Shown: one piece after another, positions 10,955 to 24,132 of the stretch
Layout: the number at the start of each line of letters is the position of its first letter
Position numbering within the stretch: position 1 is the stretch's first letter
Assembly: GCF_003573695.1 (NCBI RefSeq)
Contig: NC_039358.1
Location: forward strand, 235,365,560-235,429,559
Direction of reading: 5' to 3'
Length of the DNA: 64,000 nt
Source of the DNA: Papaver somniferum
Lineage: Eukaryota > Streptophyta > Magnoliopsida > Ranunculales > Papaveraceae
Position numbers and translations under genes: made by a program
The notes under the pieces: generated by a model
What the model was told of the DNA's origin: nothing
The model's input: the letters and a program-made list of their open reading frames with translations, nothing else
Database searches by the model: none

Positions 10955-12447
10955 GTAAAAGTTCGTTGCTCGGACTTGTAAAGATTTAAAAATAAAAATA
11001 TATACACAATATTTGTCACAATGGGCGAGAGGTACTGGGACTAATGATTCGGCCAATTTTCATAACATAGGGCTCAATGATTTATTCTCAACAATAATCG
11101 CTCAAAACATAAATTATATGGATTCTTATTTTTCCAAAGTAGATTTTCAAAACATTGATTGTAAGTCCTAAGCATGATGTATCAAAACACCTAAGCCAAG
11201 CATACATCATCAAATTAAATAACAACCAATTAATTCAAATCATATTTCAATTTTAAATTAATGCAAAAGTCTTAAAAAGAATTAATGAAATTACCCCAAG
11301 TATGAAGTTTGGCCTCCTCCGTCGTCCCAGTGTTGGGTTTTAGCTCATCATAGTAAAAATGCTCTCAAAATAATTATTTATTGCTCAAAATGTGGTTTAC
11401 AAATGATGAAAAGGTGTAAAACAATTGAACAGAAAAATCGCAACAGAAATAACTGTTGCAAAGGCGTTGTTCAGCTGTTACAAGAAGAATGATAAATGAT
11501 AACTGCTGTTGTACGACGAACTACGACCCACGAGTGTGCGTCTTAGACACTGTTGATAAACGACTGCTGCTGCGAGTCCGTTCTTCGTGTTCTTCATCTT
11601 CATCAATGGCAGCAGCAGTAGCAGAGATAAATCATGGTTCTCGATTCTGCAGCGTTCCTTCTCTCCTCCCAACTCTCGACACCCCTTTTACATCACCCTA
11701 AGAGACTATTTATACCCATATCACGCATTGAATCTCGTCATAACTCCAAATAATCTTCATTGAACACAAATATTTTCCACGGGAAATAATTTCTATATTT
11801 TCTTTCTCCACGCGTTTCTGAGATGTTTCGATCATTCCAATATCTTCTAAATATGTATATGAATCCTCAGAATTATTTTTCTTGCCTTTAGTCTCCTTTA
11901 ATTTCCATAAATCAACTTGAAACCCTATTTTCCTTTTTTTAACTGTTGTGAAAAATATCCGGCGATTGGGCCCAACTCAGGCCATTCCAACACTCAAAAT
12001 ATATTCATATACCCATAAGGAGTCTATCCCTTGAATTTCAGCTCTTTAGTCTACTCATAAACCTTTCAAATCATGCTCGTAAAATCTGCCAGTGTGTGTG
12101 AAATAATTTTCCCGCCAAAAATATTTTCAAATTCTGGGAAGAAAGTGACCTCCCCCTAATCCATTCCTGGAGTCCCTTTAGCAATTAGGGCGGAAATAGT
12201 AATTTTTGGGGCTAAAGTAGTAATTTTTCTGGGGTTCCTCCGGGACATTTCTGGGGTTCTTCCGGTGCATTTCTGGGGTGCCTACGATACATTTCTCCGG
12301 GGTGTAAAACACTGCTTTTTGAGCCCATTTCTCCGCAAGGGATTATTTATCTAAAAATTCCTACAAAGACATAAAAGAACACAATAAATACAAAATTGAG
12401 CACTAACAATACATATAATAGAGACATATTAGACACATAAATGTGTC
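10955..12447 (-). mobile_element. LTR-like insertion in LINE A, class uncertain
   Basis: LINE protein similarity stops at about 10950 and resumes near 12448. Read on the - strand, TGTTAGTGCTCAATTTTG at about 12410 looks like an LTR start and CCCAACA at about 11333 like an LTR end, with a TATAAATA box at about 11706-11716 between them. That would fit a solo LTR of about 1.08 kb with U3, TATA and R/U5 in order. But neither 5-base flank matches, and 10955-11332 and 12411-12447 stay unexplained. It contains a triplicated CATTTCTGGGG-type block (12247-12300). No protein is encoded. Confidence 0.45.
11703..11718 (-). promoter_or_regulatory. TATA box of the LTR-like segment
   Basis: On the - strand the sequence reads GGGTATAAATAGTC. 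It is the expected U3/R position if 12410-11333 is an LTR. Recognised by sequence only. Confidence 0.4.
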
Positions 12448-14742
12448 TATCAATTTCCACTGAAGAACCCATCAATATCAACCCCTTCATTATAAAGCTC
12501 ATACCCACCACAATTACTACCAAGAGAATCAGAACCTTATCAGAACACCTGAACCCATGGAAATCAAAAACATTCTCTTCAGCATGACTGGTGACAAAGA
12601 TCCAGGTCCTAATGGCTTCCCCCCAAACTTTTTTCAAGCCAACTGGGACATTGTGGGAGAAGACATCATCCGCATGGTTCAAAGCTTCTTCACAACTGGG
12701 CATATCCTCAAAGAAATGAACTCCAACTTCATATCCCTCATTCCCAAAACTGAAAAACCTATCATACCAGCTCAATTCAGACCAATATCCCTGTGTAACA
12801 CTACTTACAAAATCATCTCAAAACTCATTGCCCAAGACTAAAACCTCTTTTACCAAAATTAATATCTCCTTTTCAATCTGCTTCCATCCATGGAAGGAAA
12901 ATATCTGACAACATAGCCATAGCTCATGAAATTATTCACCACATGAATACTAGAAGAGGAAAAAAAGGAAACAATGGCACAATGGGAATTAAAATTGATA
13001 TGGCAAAGGCATTTGATAGAGTCAATTGGGAGTTTCTTCTTCAGGTTTTATCTCAGATGGGAATCAGCTCTCATTGGTGCAACCTGATATTTCAATGCAT
13101 TTCCACTACAAGTATGGCTGTGCTGGTCAATGGATCTCCAGGAAAATTATTCAAAACCTCTAGGGGGATAAGACCAGGGGACCCCTTATCCCCCTATCTA
13201 TTCTTATTCTGTATGGAAGCCCTATCCAGGTATCTAAGCCATGCTGAAACTCATCAAAAAATTCATGGTATCCAGATTTGCAAGGATGCACCGTCTATGA
13301 ATCACCTGCTCTTTGCTGATGAGTGCATGATATTCTGCAAAGCTAATCTTCGGGAATGCAATAATCTCATTCAGATTTTTAAGGAATTTGGTCAATCCTC
13401 TGGACAGTTGATAAACTTCTCAAAATATGGTATTTTCTTCAGCAAGAACACTGCCCCGGACATTGCTGATAACATCAGTAATACTTTGAAGGTTCAAAGG
13501 ATTAATCCAACAGACAAGTATCTGGGTTCCCCTCTGTTCACCACAAAAAGTAAGATCCAAGCTTTCAGGCCTTGTATAGACAAGCTTAAATTCAAGTTTG
13601 CTAGATGGAAAACAACTCTCTCTACTGCTGGAAAAATGACAATGATTCAGTCTGTCACTTCCACAACTAGTATATATCAGATGAACTGCTTCAAAATTCC
13701 AAAAACCATATGCAATGAGATCAATGCCATTCAAAGAGACTTTTTCTGGAATAAAGAACAAGACAAATCCATAGGAGTCTATTACTTTGATTGGGATGCA
13801 GTAAACAAACCCAAAGAATTAGGAGGTCTGGAATTCAAAAACATGGAAATATTCAATATGGCTATGCTTACTAAAATTGCTTGGAGACTTGTCTCAGAGC
13901 CAGACTCCCTATGGAGCAGTACTATGAAGGCATCCCACTATCCCAACACTGAAATCATAAGATTAGATACCAAACCAAAGGCCACAGACTCTTGGATCTG
14001 GAAAGGAATTATGGAAGGCATAGCTCTTCTCCAACAATATTACATTTAGAACGTGGGAAATGGAGTGAACATACATATTTGTGAAGACAAATGGGTCACA
14101 AACCTCCCAGGGGGACTTCAAAAACCAAGCCTCTGCCCAGAGAACCTCATATCTGTTAATCAGCTCTTCAATACCCATGGGGATTGGGATATCAGCATTA
14201 TAAACCAATGGTTCTCACCTGATTATTCAAACACCTCACTTCATGGATGAACAGGATGAAATCAGATGGCCCCTCACCAACAACAATAAGTTTTCAGTCA
14301 AATCACTTTATGATAAGAAGATCCAAGTTAAATATACCTCAGATAATCCAACTTTCCCTTGGATTCAAATCTGGGGTCTTGATACAAACCCTGTCATTCA
14401 GCTCTTCGTCTGGAAATGTGCTCATGGAATCCTACCAACTAATGCTAAGACAACTAGCATTTTGAGTTACATTGATCCTTTATGCACCTATTGCAAAAAT
14501 GGTGCTGAAGATATAACTCATGTTCATCTCTCCTTCCCTGCTGCTTCTGATGTTTGGAGAAAACTGTTTGGCAAAAACCATAATCACTTCACTCAGTACA
14601 ATAATTTCCATGATTGGCTAAACAACTGGTTCCAATATGACAACAACATGGCTAGCTGGAATGAAACATTTGTCACTACATGTTGGTTCATATGGAAAGC
14701 CAGATGCGACTGGGTTTTCAGAAAAATCGCTCCAACAGCGTG
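12448..14742 (+). pseudogene. LINE A ORF2, reverse transcriptase and zf-RVT part
   Basis: RT motifs in order: DKDPGPNGFPPNFFQ, QFRPISLCNTTYKIISK, IKIDMAKAFDRV, GDPLSPYLFLFCMEALSR, and the catalytic box LLFADE, where the second Asp of the usual FADD is Glu. Then come the thumb-like TDKYLG region, the WD-rich connection and a zf-RVT domain (FSVKSLYD...PWIQIW...CTYCKNGAEDITHVHLSF). Frame changes near 12838 and 14245, and stops at 12839, 14047 and 14248, break it. Similarity ends at 14742 where the CACTA begins. A few RNase H-like residues reappear at about 26785-26870. Confidence 0.85.
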
Positions 14743-15001
14743 TACTAGGACACGCAAAATTCATTTTATCATGGCCAATTCATGAGTTGCGGTCACAATA
14801 ATTTTTCTCAACCATGGCCATCTCTATCATTTGGACACACGAAAAATAATTTAACATGGCTAATACATGATTTGTAGTCACTTTTAATCTATGGTACCAT
14901 GGCCATCCATATTTTTGGACACATGATAAACATTTTACATGGCCAATTAATAAGTTATGGCTACTACAAATTTGTAGCACCGTGGCTAAATTTTTTCGAA
15001 A

Positions 15002-15200
15002 GACACATCAAGTGTTTTGAATGTAGCTATTGTTGACCTTTTGGACACATCAAGTATTTTCAATGTAGCTATTGTTCACCTTTTGGACACATCAAGTGTT
15101 TTCAATGTAGCTATTGTTCACCTTTTGGACACATCAAGTTTTTTGAATGTAGCTATTGTTCACCTTTTGGACAAATCAAGTGTTTTCAATGTAGCTATTC
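15002..15200 (+). repeat. 42-bp subterminal tandem repeat of the CACTA, 4.7 copies
   Basis: Units start at 15002, 15044, 15086, 15128 and 15170 with GACACATCAAGTGTTTT and contain ATGTAGCTATTGTT. Because 42 is a multiple of three the array is open in one frame, which explains the repetitive reading frame here and is not a gene. Such subterminal arrays in CACTA elements bind the small transposase subunit; that role is inferred for this element. Confidence 0.9.
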
Positions 15201-15398
15201 AAAAATCACCTAAATAACCATCCATAAAAAATTAATGAAGACTACAATTAGAATTGCACCAAAATAATTTCATTTCACAATATAATAAACATCTCAATCT
15301 GATAATTGTGCAGTAACCTTGAGAAAACAAACTTTCAAAGAGAGACTTAAAAGTTTAAACATCCAAATCCTATAGTCCACGACTATTTCTATTAATAA

Positions 15399-18167
15399 TT
15401 AGGCTGCAGTCTTGAGTCTCTTGATGGATCTCCGAGACTTCAGTTCCCCGCTCTTCATATATGAAGGTTTCTTCTTCTTAGTCTTCTTAGTGTTTGGTTC
15501 AGAATCATATTCATCGTTTGGGTCAGAATCATGTTCACCAGGGTCTGAAAGTGGATGGCCCTGCAGCAAGCCAGTGGATGTATAATTAAGGGAAAAAACC
15601 ATGTTAACAGTTATATGGTCAGGATGCAGAAGGTAATAAACATGTATAATAAAGCAACTTACACTAGAGCAAGAGATCACAAACTCTTTATGCCAAGCTA
15701 CTATAGATTTTTCAGCATCCTCTACTGTTTTGAGATGTGTAGATGGGACTGGCAAACAATGATTCTTTAATATCGATTTTTCAACCGTCACTCTGACACA
15801 ATCATCCCGGAGTGGATCTCCATGAACCTTTTGACCTGGCACTGATGGAAGAACCGAACCCCATGCAATGATATTTATCAGTGAAGCATGAGCCAGTTTG
15901 CATTTACCAATATGCAAAACATAAATGTTATATTGAAATCAACAGATTCAAATCTAAAAATGCTTAAATACCTGTGAAAAGGACATATCGTTGAAAGTTC
16001 AGTTTTGTCTTTCGATTGAGAATTGTCTGGTGAACTAAGGGGTAGATGCTCAGATGCAGGAGACTTTTGTTTGTATTTTCCAGACTACAAAAAGATACGC
16101 TATATTAACATCAACAAAAAATGGAACTCTCGAAGCACTATATATTTTAAATACCTGCAAAAGAAACATACCATTTGGAGTTCAGAACTATCTTTCGATC
16201 CCGTAGACTGAGATACATGTTCAGATTCAGGGTCATTTCTATTTGTATTAGATTCATTCCTTTCAGTCGGAGAAATGCTTGTAACAGGGGTTTCAAGCAT
16301 AAGAGACTTCTCTCTAATAGGAGATTTCTATATAGTGCAGTTGACATATTAGATACTGCAGAATTATTAGGAAATACATACTTAATCAAAATTACTTGGA
16401 TGATGTTAAACATACCCGTGACTTTTTGCTTTTGATTTTCTTTTTCAATATGCCTTGAGATTTTAGCTGAGACATTAAGCTGCTCATCATTTCTTCTTGT
16501 GCCTTCATTGCTGCCTTCATTTCCTTCATTTCTGCATCCTTCCTATCTCTCTCCATTTGGTTCGCGCGTCTTTCATCTTCCAGTTGTTTCTTCAGTTCAA
16601 TATGCTCATTGGATGCTCCTTTCCGTGGCAGGTGCCAGTACGTTGTTGGAGTCACTCCCTTGCCTATACATCTTACACGCCCATCATGTTCTTCCCCAAA
16701 CACAAGGGTGATAGAATCATTGCCTGGTTGTTTTGTCAAAGTTCCATCTTCCAGCTGCTTATCAAAATCCTCCTGCACAAAAAAAGAATTAAGGGATTAG
16801 AAGTGATAATCAATTAAAGCAAAATTATTTTCACATTTACTCAAGCACAAAACAAATAGCTAGATAGTTTCAGTCGTCTTACAAGCTGAGCTGCTTTTTC
16901 CCTAACATCATCGTCATCGTATTCTCCATTTTTGTTTTGATGTGCCTTCCTCCATAGTAAAGACCGTGAAGGATTTTCATCTTCAAGGATCTCTTTCTCA
17001 TTAATCTAGTAATTATAAAATACACAAGCCAAATATTAGATAGATAATACTATAATTTAAACTGGAAATAATACTAATTTTTGATAAGAAACTGGACTTA
17101 CTAATTTTTCCAACAGCCCTGCATACCCTGCTCTTCCCGTCCTGTGGTTATATTTGTGGTTCTCACGCGCCTTAGCTCCCCTAATGGACAACTCCTGAGC
17201 ATACAGATTTAAAGAATTTCATTCATAAAAAAGTTAGACTAATTAATGAAATTAATATCAATAATAATACTAAAACATGTGATATACAACCTTGCATTTA
17301 TCAGACAGCCTCCACTTTACGAACTCGTCCCATTGTTCTTGGTTCACAATACAAAGATATGGTTTAGGAATAGTATTTAGTTTACCAGGTTTACCCAAAT
17401 TGGGCACTATGAACTTTACATACAACTTTCTTCTGAAGTTGCGCAAATGTTCACCAAAATATTTCATAATTTGTGTTCTCCTAGTCTCCTCAATTTCATA
17501 AAACCGCTGCCACAATATGAATCGAATATTAATGGCGGGTAACCCAACAAAAATATAATTAAAATTGAATATAGATCAGCATATACATACCAATAGTTCG
17601 TGCCATAACTTATCCCTCAACACTGACTTCACTTCCTTCCACTTCAAGTGCCTGAGACCAACGTCTCGACGTACCAATACACCCATGTAACTAGCAATTT
17701 CAGATTTATACTCCCCCTTAAATCGACCAAGTTTATCAAATTCTATCACGTGTTTCTTGCCTTTAAATTTTTTCTTCAGCTTCTTAAGTCTAGTTAAACC
17801 TCTAACAGTAATCTCCTCAGACTATGATGTATTGTTTGGAGCCCCTGTGTCTTTTATAGTTTAAAAACCCAAAATAATAGTAAACATTGTGTAAGAGTAT
17901 ACACATTCTACTTAAGTCCAAAACAAACAAGCTAGTATAACAGATCAAACATTTACCAGGATGTTCAGGACTTTCAGTAGATTCATCATCAGAACTGGAG
18001 CTATCACCATCGGAATCGGAACTGGTGCCACTACCATCGCTATCTTCGCCTTCATCCTCTGACTCTCTTACATTCTGCAAGGCTTGAACCTCCAGGGCAG
18101 CAGTCTCATTATCAGCATACTCATCATCATACTCTGTCTCCCAACTGGAATTCTCGTATATAGGCAT
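15399..18167 (-). pseudogene. CACTA second protein: Transposase_24 (Ptta/En/Spm) with DUF8039-like C-terminus
   Basis: Reconstructed on the - strand as ten exons: 18167-17957, 17844-17591, 17506-17291, 17194-17102, 17005-16883, 16772-16416, 16327-16172, 16084-15972, about 15920-15663 and 15560-15399. All junctions but one are GT..AG and in phase. N-terminus: acidic Ser/Asp-rich. Middle: Transposase_24 landmarks WDEFVKWRLSDKCK, NHRTGRAGYAGLLEKL and TTYWHLPRKGAS, then a charged coiled coil (LKKQLEDERRANQMERDRK). C-terminus: DUF8039-like KCKLAHASLINIIAWG...VHGDPL, then a basic KKTKKKKP / SRRSIKRL tail. Faults: an in-frame TAG at 17822-17824 in exon 2 and no AG acceptor before exon 9. The acidic/coiled-coil/basic plan fits a DNA-binding accessory transposase acting on the subterminal repeats. 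Probably inactive. Confidence 0.75.
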
Positions 18168-19700
18168 ATCAGAAACTGCATATACATATATATGATCCAA
18201 AAATCGAGCATAATGATGATTTGATTATAAAACATGATATTATGTCATAACATTTGAGATGATGAACAAGTCTGGTATTCAATATAACAGTTAATTAAAA
18301 TGGTCTTGATTATGTCAGTACTAACTTGGATGAATGCTCCTCCTGATGATAGTATTTTGGGAAAAAAACTACAACTATTCTATAACAAAGAAAAAGGAAA
18401 GCACATCTTGAAATCTCCTTTTATACTGCTAGCATAACAGTTAACAGAAGTAATAGTATGATTAGATGCAAGAGCAGGATGCGGTCTCAGAATATCAAAA
18501 GAAAAAAAAGATGTAAATACAAATTATTTGTAACTTAATAAATAAAACAACAACCTATGTGTAGAACACTCTGTGTATGCACAGTCATGAAATATAGATA
18601 CTCTGGAAATTCATGTATTGATTGATACTCATTATAATAACTAAATTATGCATAAAGATCCTAAGCATAACAGAGGAAAAGCTTAAACATGCATATATGT
18701 ATCTAGACTAAACACTAGAACAATGGGTAATAGATTCATCCAGAAGTTCCCAAGAGAACACTAGTCTTCTTCTTAATAAGACATAAATAGGTGCATAAAC
18801 CCTGCTTCCAATGAATCAAATATGAAAATAATATATCAAGTTTATTGCTCTTCTTACACACCTTGATTTATGTTCAGAAATCAGATGCATAACTAAACAC
18901 TAAAAATTGAATCAAATATGAAAATAATCCATCAATTTTATCGCTCTTCTTACACACCTTGATTTATGTTCAAAATCAGATGCATGAGTAAACACTAAAA
19001 ATTGACCGACTTTTATAAAATCTCAGTATCCCCATATATTCCCTTCTGTTAGAAACCAATAATTAAAACAAGATTGTAGAGCAACATCAGAAGTACCAAT
19101 TACTCATACTAATAAAAAAAAAGAAAAAAAGAAAACACAGAAACTAAAATCAATTAGGGTTTTTTTTGAGTCAAAAATTAACCTTTGAATCAAAAATTAA
19201 GAACTAGGGTTTGTGTCAAAACTTAACCTTTGAATCAATTGGGTCTGAATCAAAAATTAAGGTTTGAATCAATTAGGGTTTTAATAACTAAGCTTTCTAG
19301 ACGAAGGAAAAATTGAGAACAAGATCTACCTTTGTAAGATTTAGCTGAAATCGGATGCAATTCCTCATCATCTTAGGGATCTTTATATCGTTGAACAGAT
19401 TGAATAATCCCGCCCAAAATATTTTGCATTTGATTTTCATCCCGCTCAAAATTATTTAGGGTGAACTGAAAAAAATATTGAGTTTCATCTACGATTTCTT
19501 CTTTCGGGAAAAATCTCCTAAGAAAACACCATTTGATTTTGATCCTACGGTAGAGCTAAAAATATTTCCAAAATTGAGAACCCTTTTTTCTCTAACAAAT
19601 CTCAAACTTTCCCTGATTTTCAGCCAAGAACTTTATCCCCCTCGGCTTAGTTATCTCCAGTTCTCTCCGCTCTGTAACTTTGGTTGAGGAGGAAAAATAA
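18168..19700 (-). promoter_or_regulatory. Leader intron and promoter side of the CACTA - strand gene
   Basis: A noncoding first exon ends at about 19330 with AAAG|GTAGAT on the - strand. Its intron runs to TATATGCAG just before 18175, eight bases before the ATG-proximal TTTCTGAT. The region 18240-19300 is otherwise AT-rich without a gene. AATCAAAAATTAA-type words repeat at 19170-19280, and a GAATCAAATATGAAAATAAT...TTTATTGCTCTTCTTACACACCTTG block is duplicated near 18817 and 18907. Confidence 0.5.
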
Positions 19701-20097
19701 AAAAGAAATTTGAGGTGTTACAGAGCGTAAGATAAGAGGTTCTTTTCTATTGATCTAACTATTGGTTGGGCTAATGATAACTATTATCCACCGTTAGATC
19801 TACTAAGGACATCCTATTCGATGTTATGTGGAAATAACATAAGTAAAACCTTAAAACCATAATGGACTGGACTGGGTTGGACTGGTGGGTTAAACCATGT
19901 GATCTAAAAAAATTAAATTTGATCAAGACATTTTGTTGGAACAAAGTAAATTTGATTTAAATTGCATTGGATTTTATGGATAATTAGGAAAATAAGTGTC
20001 AATCCAGTAATGTTGGGGGAAAATCGAGGAAAATTGGAATACATATAATCAGGCGTGTAATCAGTTATACCGAGCCCTATCTGATAATTTCGACAAT

Positions 20098-20935
20098 GAT
20101 CTAGTGGTTCAATGGAATAACGAAAGATTGAGCACAGTTGGAATGAATTTGTTGATACTCATTCCTGACGAGTATGATCTAGTAATACTAACCAAAATTA
20201 TGGATAGTTCGATTGAAGTGGATGGAAATAAATGGATAGATCAAACATAGTGAATATATTCAGTCATAATGACTATGATCGATTTATGTAAAATTGTGAA
20301 TAGTTGGATCAAATTTGTTGAGAATTGGTCATAGCAAGTATGGTCGAGTAATCTTCTTCGAAGATTGTGGGAAATTTGATTGAAGTAGATCATGGATAAA
20401 CCATCCATAACGAGTATATTGAGTCATAATGACTATGATCGATTTATGCAAAATTGTGAATAGTTGGATTAAATTTGTTGAGAATTGGTCATAGAAAGTA
20501 TGGTCGAGTAGTCTTATGGGAATATTGGGGACAATTTGATTGAAGTATTATGGAAATGCATATGGATAAACCATCCATAACGAGTATATTGAGTCCTAAT
20601 GACTATGAAATTGTGATTTTCGATTTATGCAAAATTGTGAATAGTTGGATAAAATTTGTTGAGAATTAGTCGTAGCAAGTATGGTCGAGTAATCTTCTTG
20701 GAAGATTATGGGAAATTTGATTAAAGTACATCATGTGGATAAACCATCCATAACGAGTATATTGAGTCATAATGACTATGATCTAGTGATTTTCGATTTA
20801 TGCAAAATCTTGAATAGTTGGTTCAAATTTGTTGAGAATTCGTCATAACAAGTATGGTCGAGTAATCTTCTTGGAAGATTGTGGGCAATTAGATTGAAGT
20901 AGATCATGGATAAACCATCCATAACGAGTAATATG
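20098..20935 (+). repeat. Satellite-like array, about 170-bp period, about five copies
   Basis: The anchor CCATCCATAACGAGTAT recurs at 20401, 20571, 20744 and 20914, giving periods of 170, 173 and 170. Each unit also holds GACTATGATC, GATTTATGCAAAATTGTGAA, TTGTTGAGAATTGGTCATAG and AGTATGGTCGAGTA. Upstream, 20098-20400 holds one good and one degenerate unit. It sits in the divergent intergenic region between the two CACTA genes. No coding potential. Confidence 0.9.
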
Positions 20936-21589
20936 GCACTTACTGACAACCCTAATTGAGTTAGATGGACTTAATCCACAAATGAATCTGAGTTGTAATA
21001 GTACTACAACCTGAATCATATGTTTAACGACTTTCGGATCCTGAATAAAGTCTTGTATGCGGTTGTACCTCGATATATCCTTAAGAAGACTTCAAGGGTC
21101 GCTAAACTCCTCGAGAGGATATATATGTATGTGCACTTTGATGGTCTAAATCATAAAGTGAATTCACTTTTCTTGTCTTTCTTCCTGATCTAAGTTTCGT
21201 GGTTGGTTTGATGAGTCTAAATGGGAAAAAAGTAATGTCGAGTTGAGGGAATAAGAGAAACACAAAAAATATATATTTATTTAGGTTTTATCTTTTCTTT
21301 TCGGATTATATGATAATTAATTTTTTAGTGGGGCATCTTAAGGAACTAATCAACAAATTTTGAAGCTATATACTTGCCTTGAAAAAATTATAGAGTTGCA
21401 AAAGTCTTTCCCGATATCGACTTATGTAAATCTCTACGCGCATCCAGTGAGATTGAAAAGATCATAGAGTCGTATAATCTTGTCATGCAGTCTGCTTATA
21501 TAAATATCTAAGCATATCCAATGGGATCAAACGGTTTTTTGAGTCGGTATATTTCAACGAATTCTTGAAACGCCTCATTGAATTATACT

Positions 21590-21900
21590 CGTATTTCATT
21601 TGTTTCTCCGGTGATGCACCAATTTCACCGGATGTCTATCGACCACACTCATGTTGCATGTTATCCATCAAGCTTATACAATATCACTTGACCTTACTCG
21701 TTTTCATCGGGATTCCTTCCATTTCCTCGACTATCCCTTTATTTCACTGAATGTCCATTACTTTTACTCAATTTCACCCACTTCACCTGTATTTCATCGA
21801 TTTCTTTGGTTATTTATCAATATCACCCAACGTCACTCGACTTTGCTCAATTTCACTTGGATCCCTTCGACTTTTCCTGTTATCCATTAATAGACTTTTC
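21590..21900 (+). repeat. Degenerate repeat, about 150-bp period, TTTCAC/CTCGAC words
   Basis: A TTATCCATCAAGCTTATACAAT...TTCCTTCCATTTCCTCGACT block at about 21661 is matched by a diverged TTATTTATCAATATCACC...CCCTTCGACTTTTCC block at about 21811. The open frames across it are a by-product of the repeat. 20936-21589 and 21901-22400 show nothing else I can name. Confidence 0.5.
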
Positions 21901-22399
21901 TTGAAAGTCTAGAGTACAACAATTTCTTTGTGTTTATTTCATCCTCTATTTGAACCCATTTTCCAACGAAATATGGATCACAAATATAATTGACCTGTGT
22001 ATATTTTTACCTTTTTATTTCAAAAGAATACGCATTCACATTACGATGCCTATATCAGAATTAAAACGGAGCGGGTAGAGGAAATTTGATCCATTTTACA
22101 TTACATATTCACATAAAATTGGCGCTCTAAATTCCCACCAATTTTTTTTTCACTAATCCCTTCATATCTTTTCATATCTCGTCCCATGTCTTTCAAATCT
22201 AACGACAACAAACTATGACAAGTCATCGATCCGTATGCACTGGTCAAGGTGTTTCACAATTTCAATCTTTGTTGGCGGGAATAACTAAGTTTTGGCGCCC
22301 AAAATCCCACGAAATTTCAACCAAATTTTGTCTAGAATTCTTTTCCCTCCACTGGAACCCTAGCTGCATCTTTGCCTATAATTTTTCTACTTCGCGTTA

Positions 22400-23271
22400 T
22401 TTCGACTCAAAGCTGTAACAAAACCCACAAACGGAATTTCATAGTTCATACCATTCACCACCAAAAGATAATTTTCTCTCACCAAACTCTAACCTAAACC
22501 GAAACCCCATCTTCGAATCTTCGTTTGAATGATTTTTGTTCGAGAAAAAGAAATCATCATCAACAACAACGAGTTTCTTCCCATTAAAAACCCACAAAAG
22601 GATTCCCCTCATAAACATAGAATGCACATCAAAGCTTTAGGGCATGTTGGTGACTGAATTTTGATTTCCCAGTCAAATCTTTAACCTCAGATCAGTGATC
22701 AGTATGCGGTAATTTGTATAACCCGTAAAACGGTTCATAGTCAAATCATTTACAAATTACAATTTTTCGATCTAATTAAGGAAATTAGAGTTCATCGGAT
22801 TGTAACTGCACAAATCTATTAATCTGGTAAGTAAGCTTGATATGTTCATCTATTTACTTGAAATACGTTTTATATAGATTCAATCTTTTGAAGCTTTGGT
22901 GGGGATTACATCTTTGTTTTTCTAATTTCGTATGATTCCTTACTATTTGAGTCTTGTATTCATCGAAAGAAAATAAATTGATTTGCTAATTGGGTTTTTA
23001 TTTTGGTGCAGGCGTGAGTTTTTGTTCGTTTGAAGGATTTGGACGTTTGGGTATCCATCAGCAACTGGAAGTCTGAAATAATCACCAGTTTGTGGTAATT
23101 TTCTTATTGTCTTTCTTTTCCCCTCTCGTTTGAGCTAATCTTTGTCATCATTTTGATACCTCTTAACTGTTTAAGATAATGTCTCACTTGTGAATGTGAT
23201 GGATTGCTTTCTCAACAGTAGTTATCGTGGTGAAAAAGATGGGGCTCTGGTTTGAACTAAGAAATATGCGT
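22400..23271 (+). other. Noncoding 5' exons of the CACTA + strand gene
   Basis: Consecutive splice-like junctions suggest a leader of at least three exons: one ending at 22826 (AATCTG|GTAAGTAAGC), one at 23012-23094 (TTGGTGCAG|GCGTG ... TTTGTG|GTAATT) and one at 23219-23271 (CTCAACAG|TAGTT ... ATGCGT|GTAAGTAG). The last holds a possible ATG at 23240. This mirrors the leader intron of the - strand gene, so the two genes are divergent. Read by eye only. Confidence 0.45.
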
Positions 23272-24120
23272 GTAAGTAGAGATATCTGATCTCCAATCCA
23301 GTTCAAAAGTGAAATTATTGAAAGCTCGATATTAATTTGTCTCAGCTACATTTCCTATTTCTTGGAACAGTCTCTTTTAACTCACTTATCAAACTCTTTT
23401 TTGATTAATAGTTTAATGGGACTGATGTTAATTTTCTACAATTTTTTGCATTTTTGTTTATAGTTGAGTAGATGATTGCATTCAGAATTAGTATGTGGTT
23501 GAACCTTTGTCTAGGAATTGAGAGAAAAAAATATACACAGTTTGCATTTTGTACTATTTATTTAGTTGGTATATTTTGAAATCATCTTCTGATAAATTTT
23601 GAAATTTATAAATCTATGAATGTCCATGATTCTACTCACCTTAAAGAGATTTGGAACCTATCTTGCTAAGAGAGGTCCTACTGCCTCCCAATATCTAGAG
23701 TTGTTTGTTCATAATTTGAACCTAACTTTTGGTTTTCCACCAGAAAATTTACAGATTCAATGTGCAGAATTCGTGAATTGTGGACTATACGAGAAATTTA
23801 CTGGCTTAATAACTAATAATCAGATTGATATGTGGATTGGGTATTTGGGGTTATAGTACTTTTTGTTACAAAGCTTCTTTGGGGGTGTTCCTTTGGGATT
23901 TTTATAGATCTCGTTGTCTTAGGTTTGACAGTAACCTAAAGGTTGAATGGAGGTCGATCTGGTAGTCTGTGGAAAATGTGGAATAGTTCAGATGTATCTG
24001 GTAATCAATGACTTGCAGATGAATGGGTTAGACTAAATATTGTTCCATTTTATCCTAAGACTAAAATCAGACCCTGAAAAATGAATTTCATAGTGCTTAA
24101 AAATGGAGAGTTTAAGTGTT
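23272..24120. other. CACTA interior where the TNPD catalytic part would be expected
   Basis: No Transposase_21 (TNP2) motif is visible here on the + strand. The 78-residue frame at 23620-23856 has no family signature. The catalytic half of TNPD appears to be lost, replaced by unrelated sequence that includes the ABCC-like fragment just downstream. Confidence 0.4.
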
Positions 24121-24132
24121 ATTTATTATCCT

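Noticed and set aside
15017..15217. 66-residue repetitive protein
   Set aside because: It is the translation of the 42-bp subterminal DNA repeat of the CACTA; the period is a multiple of three, so the frame stays open by chance.
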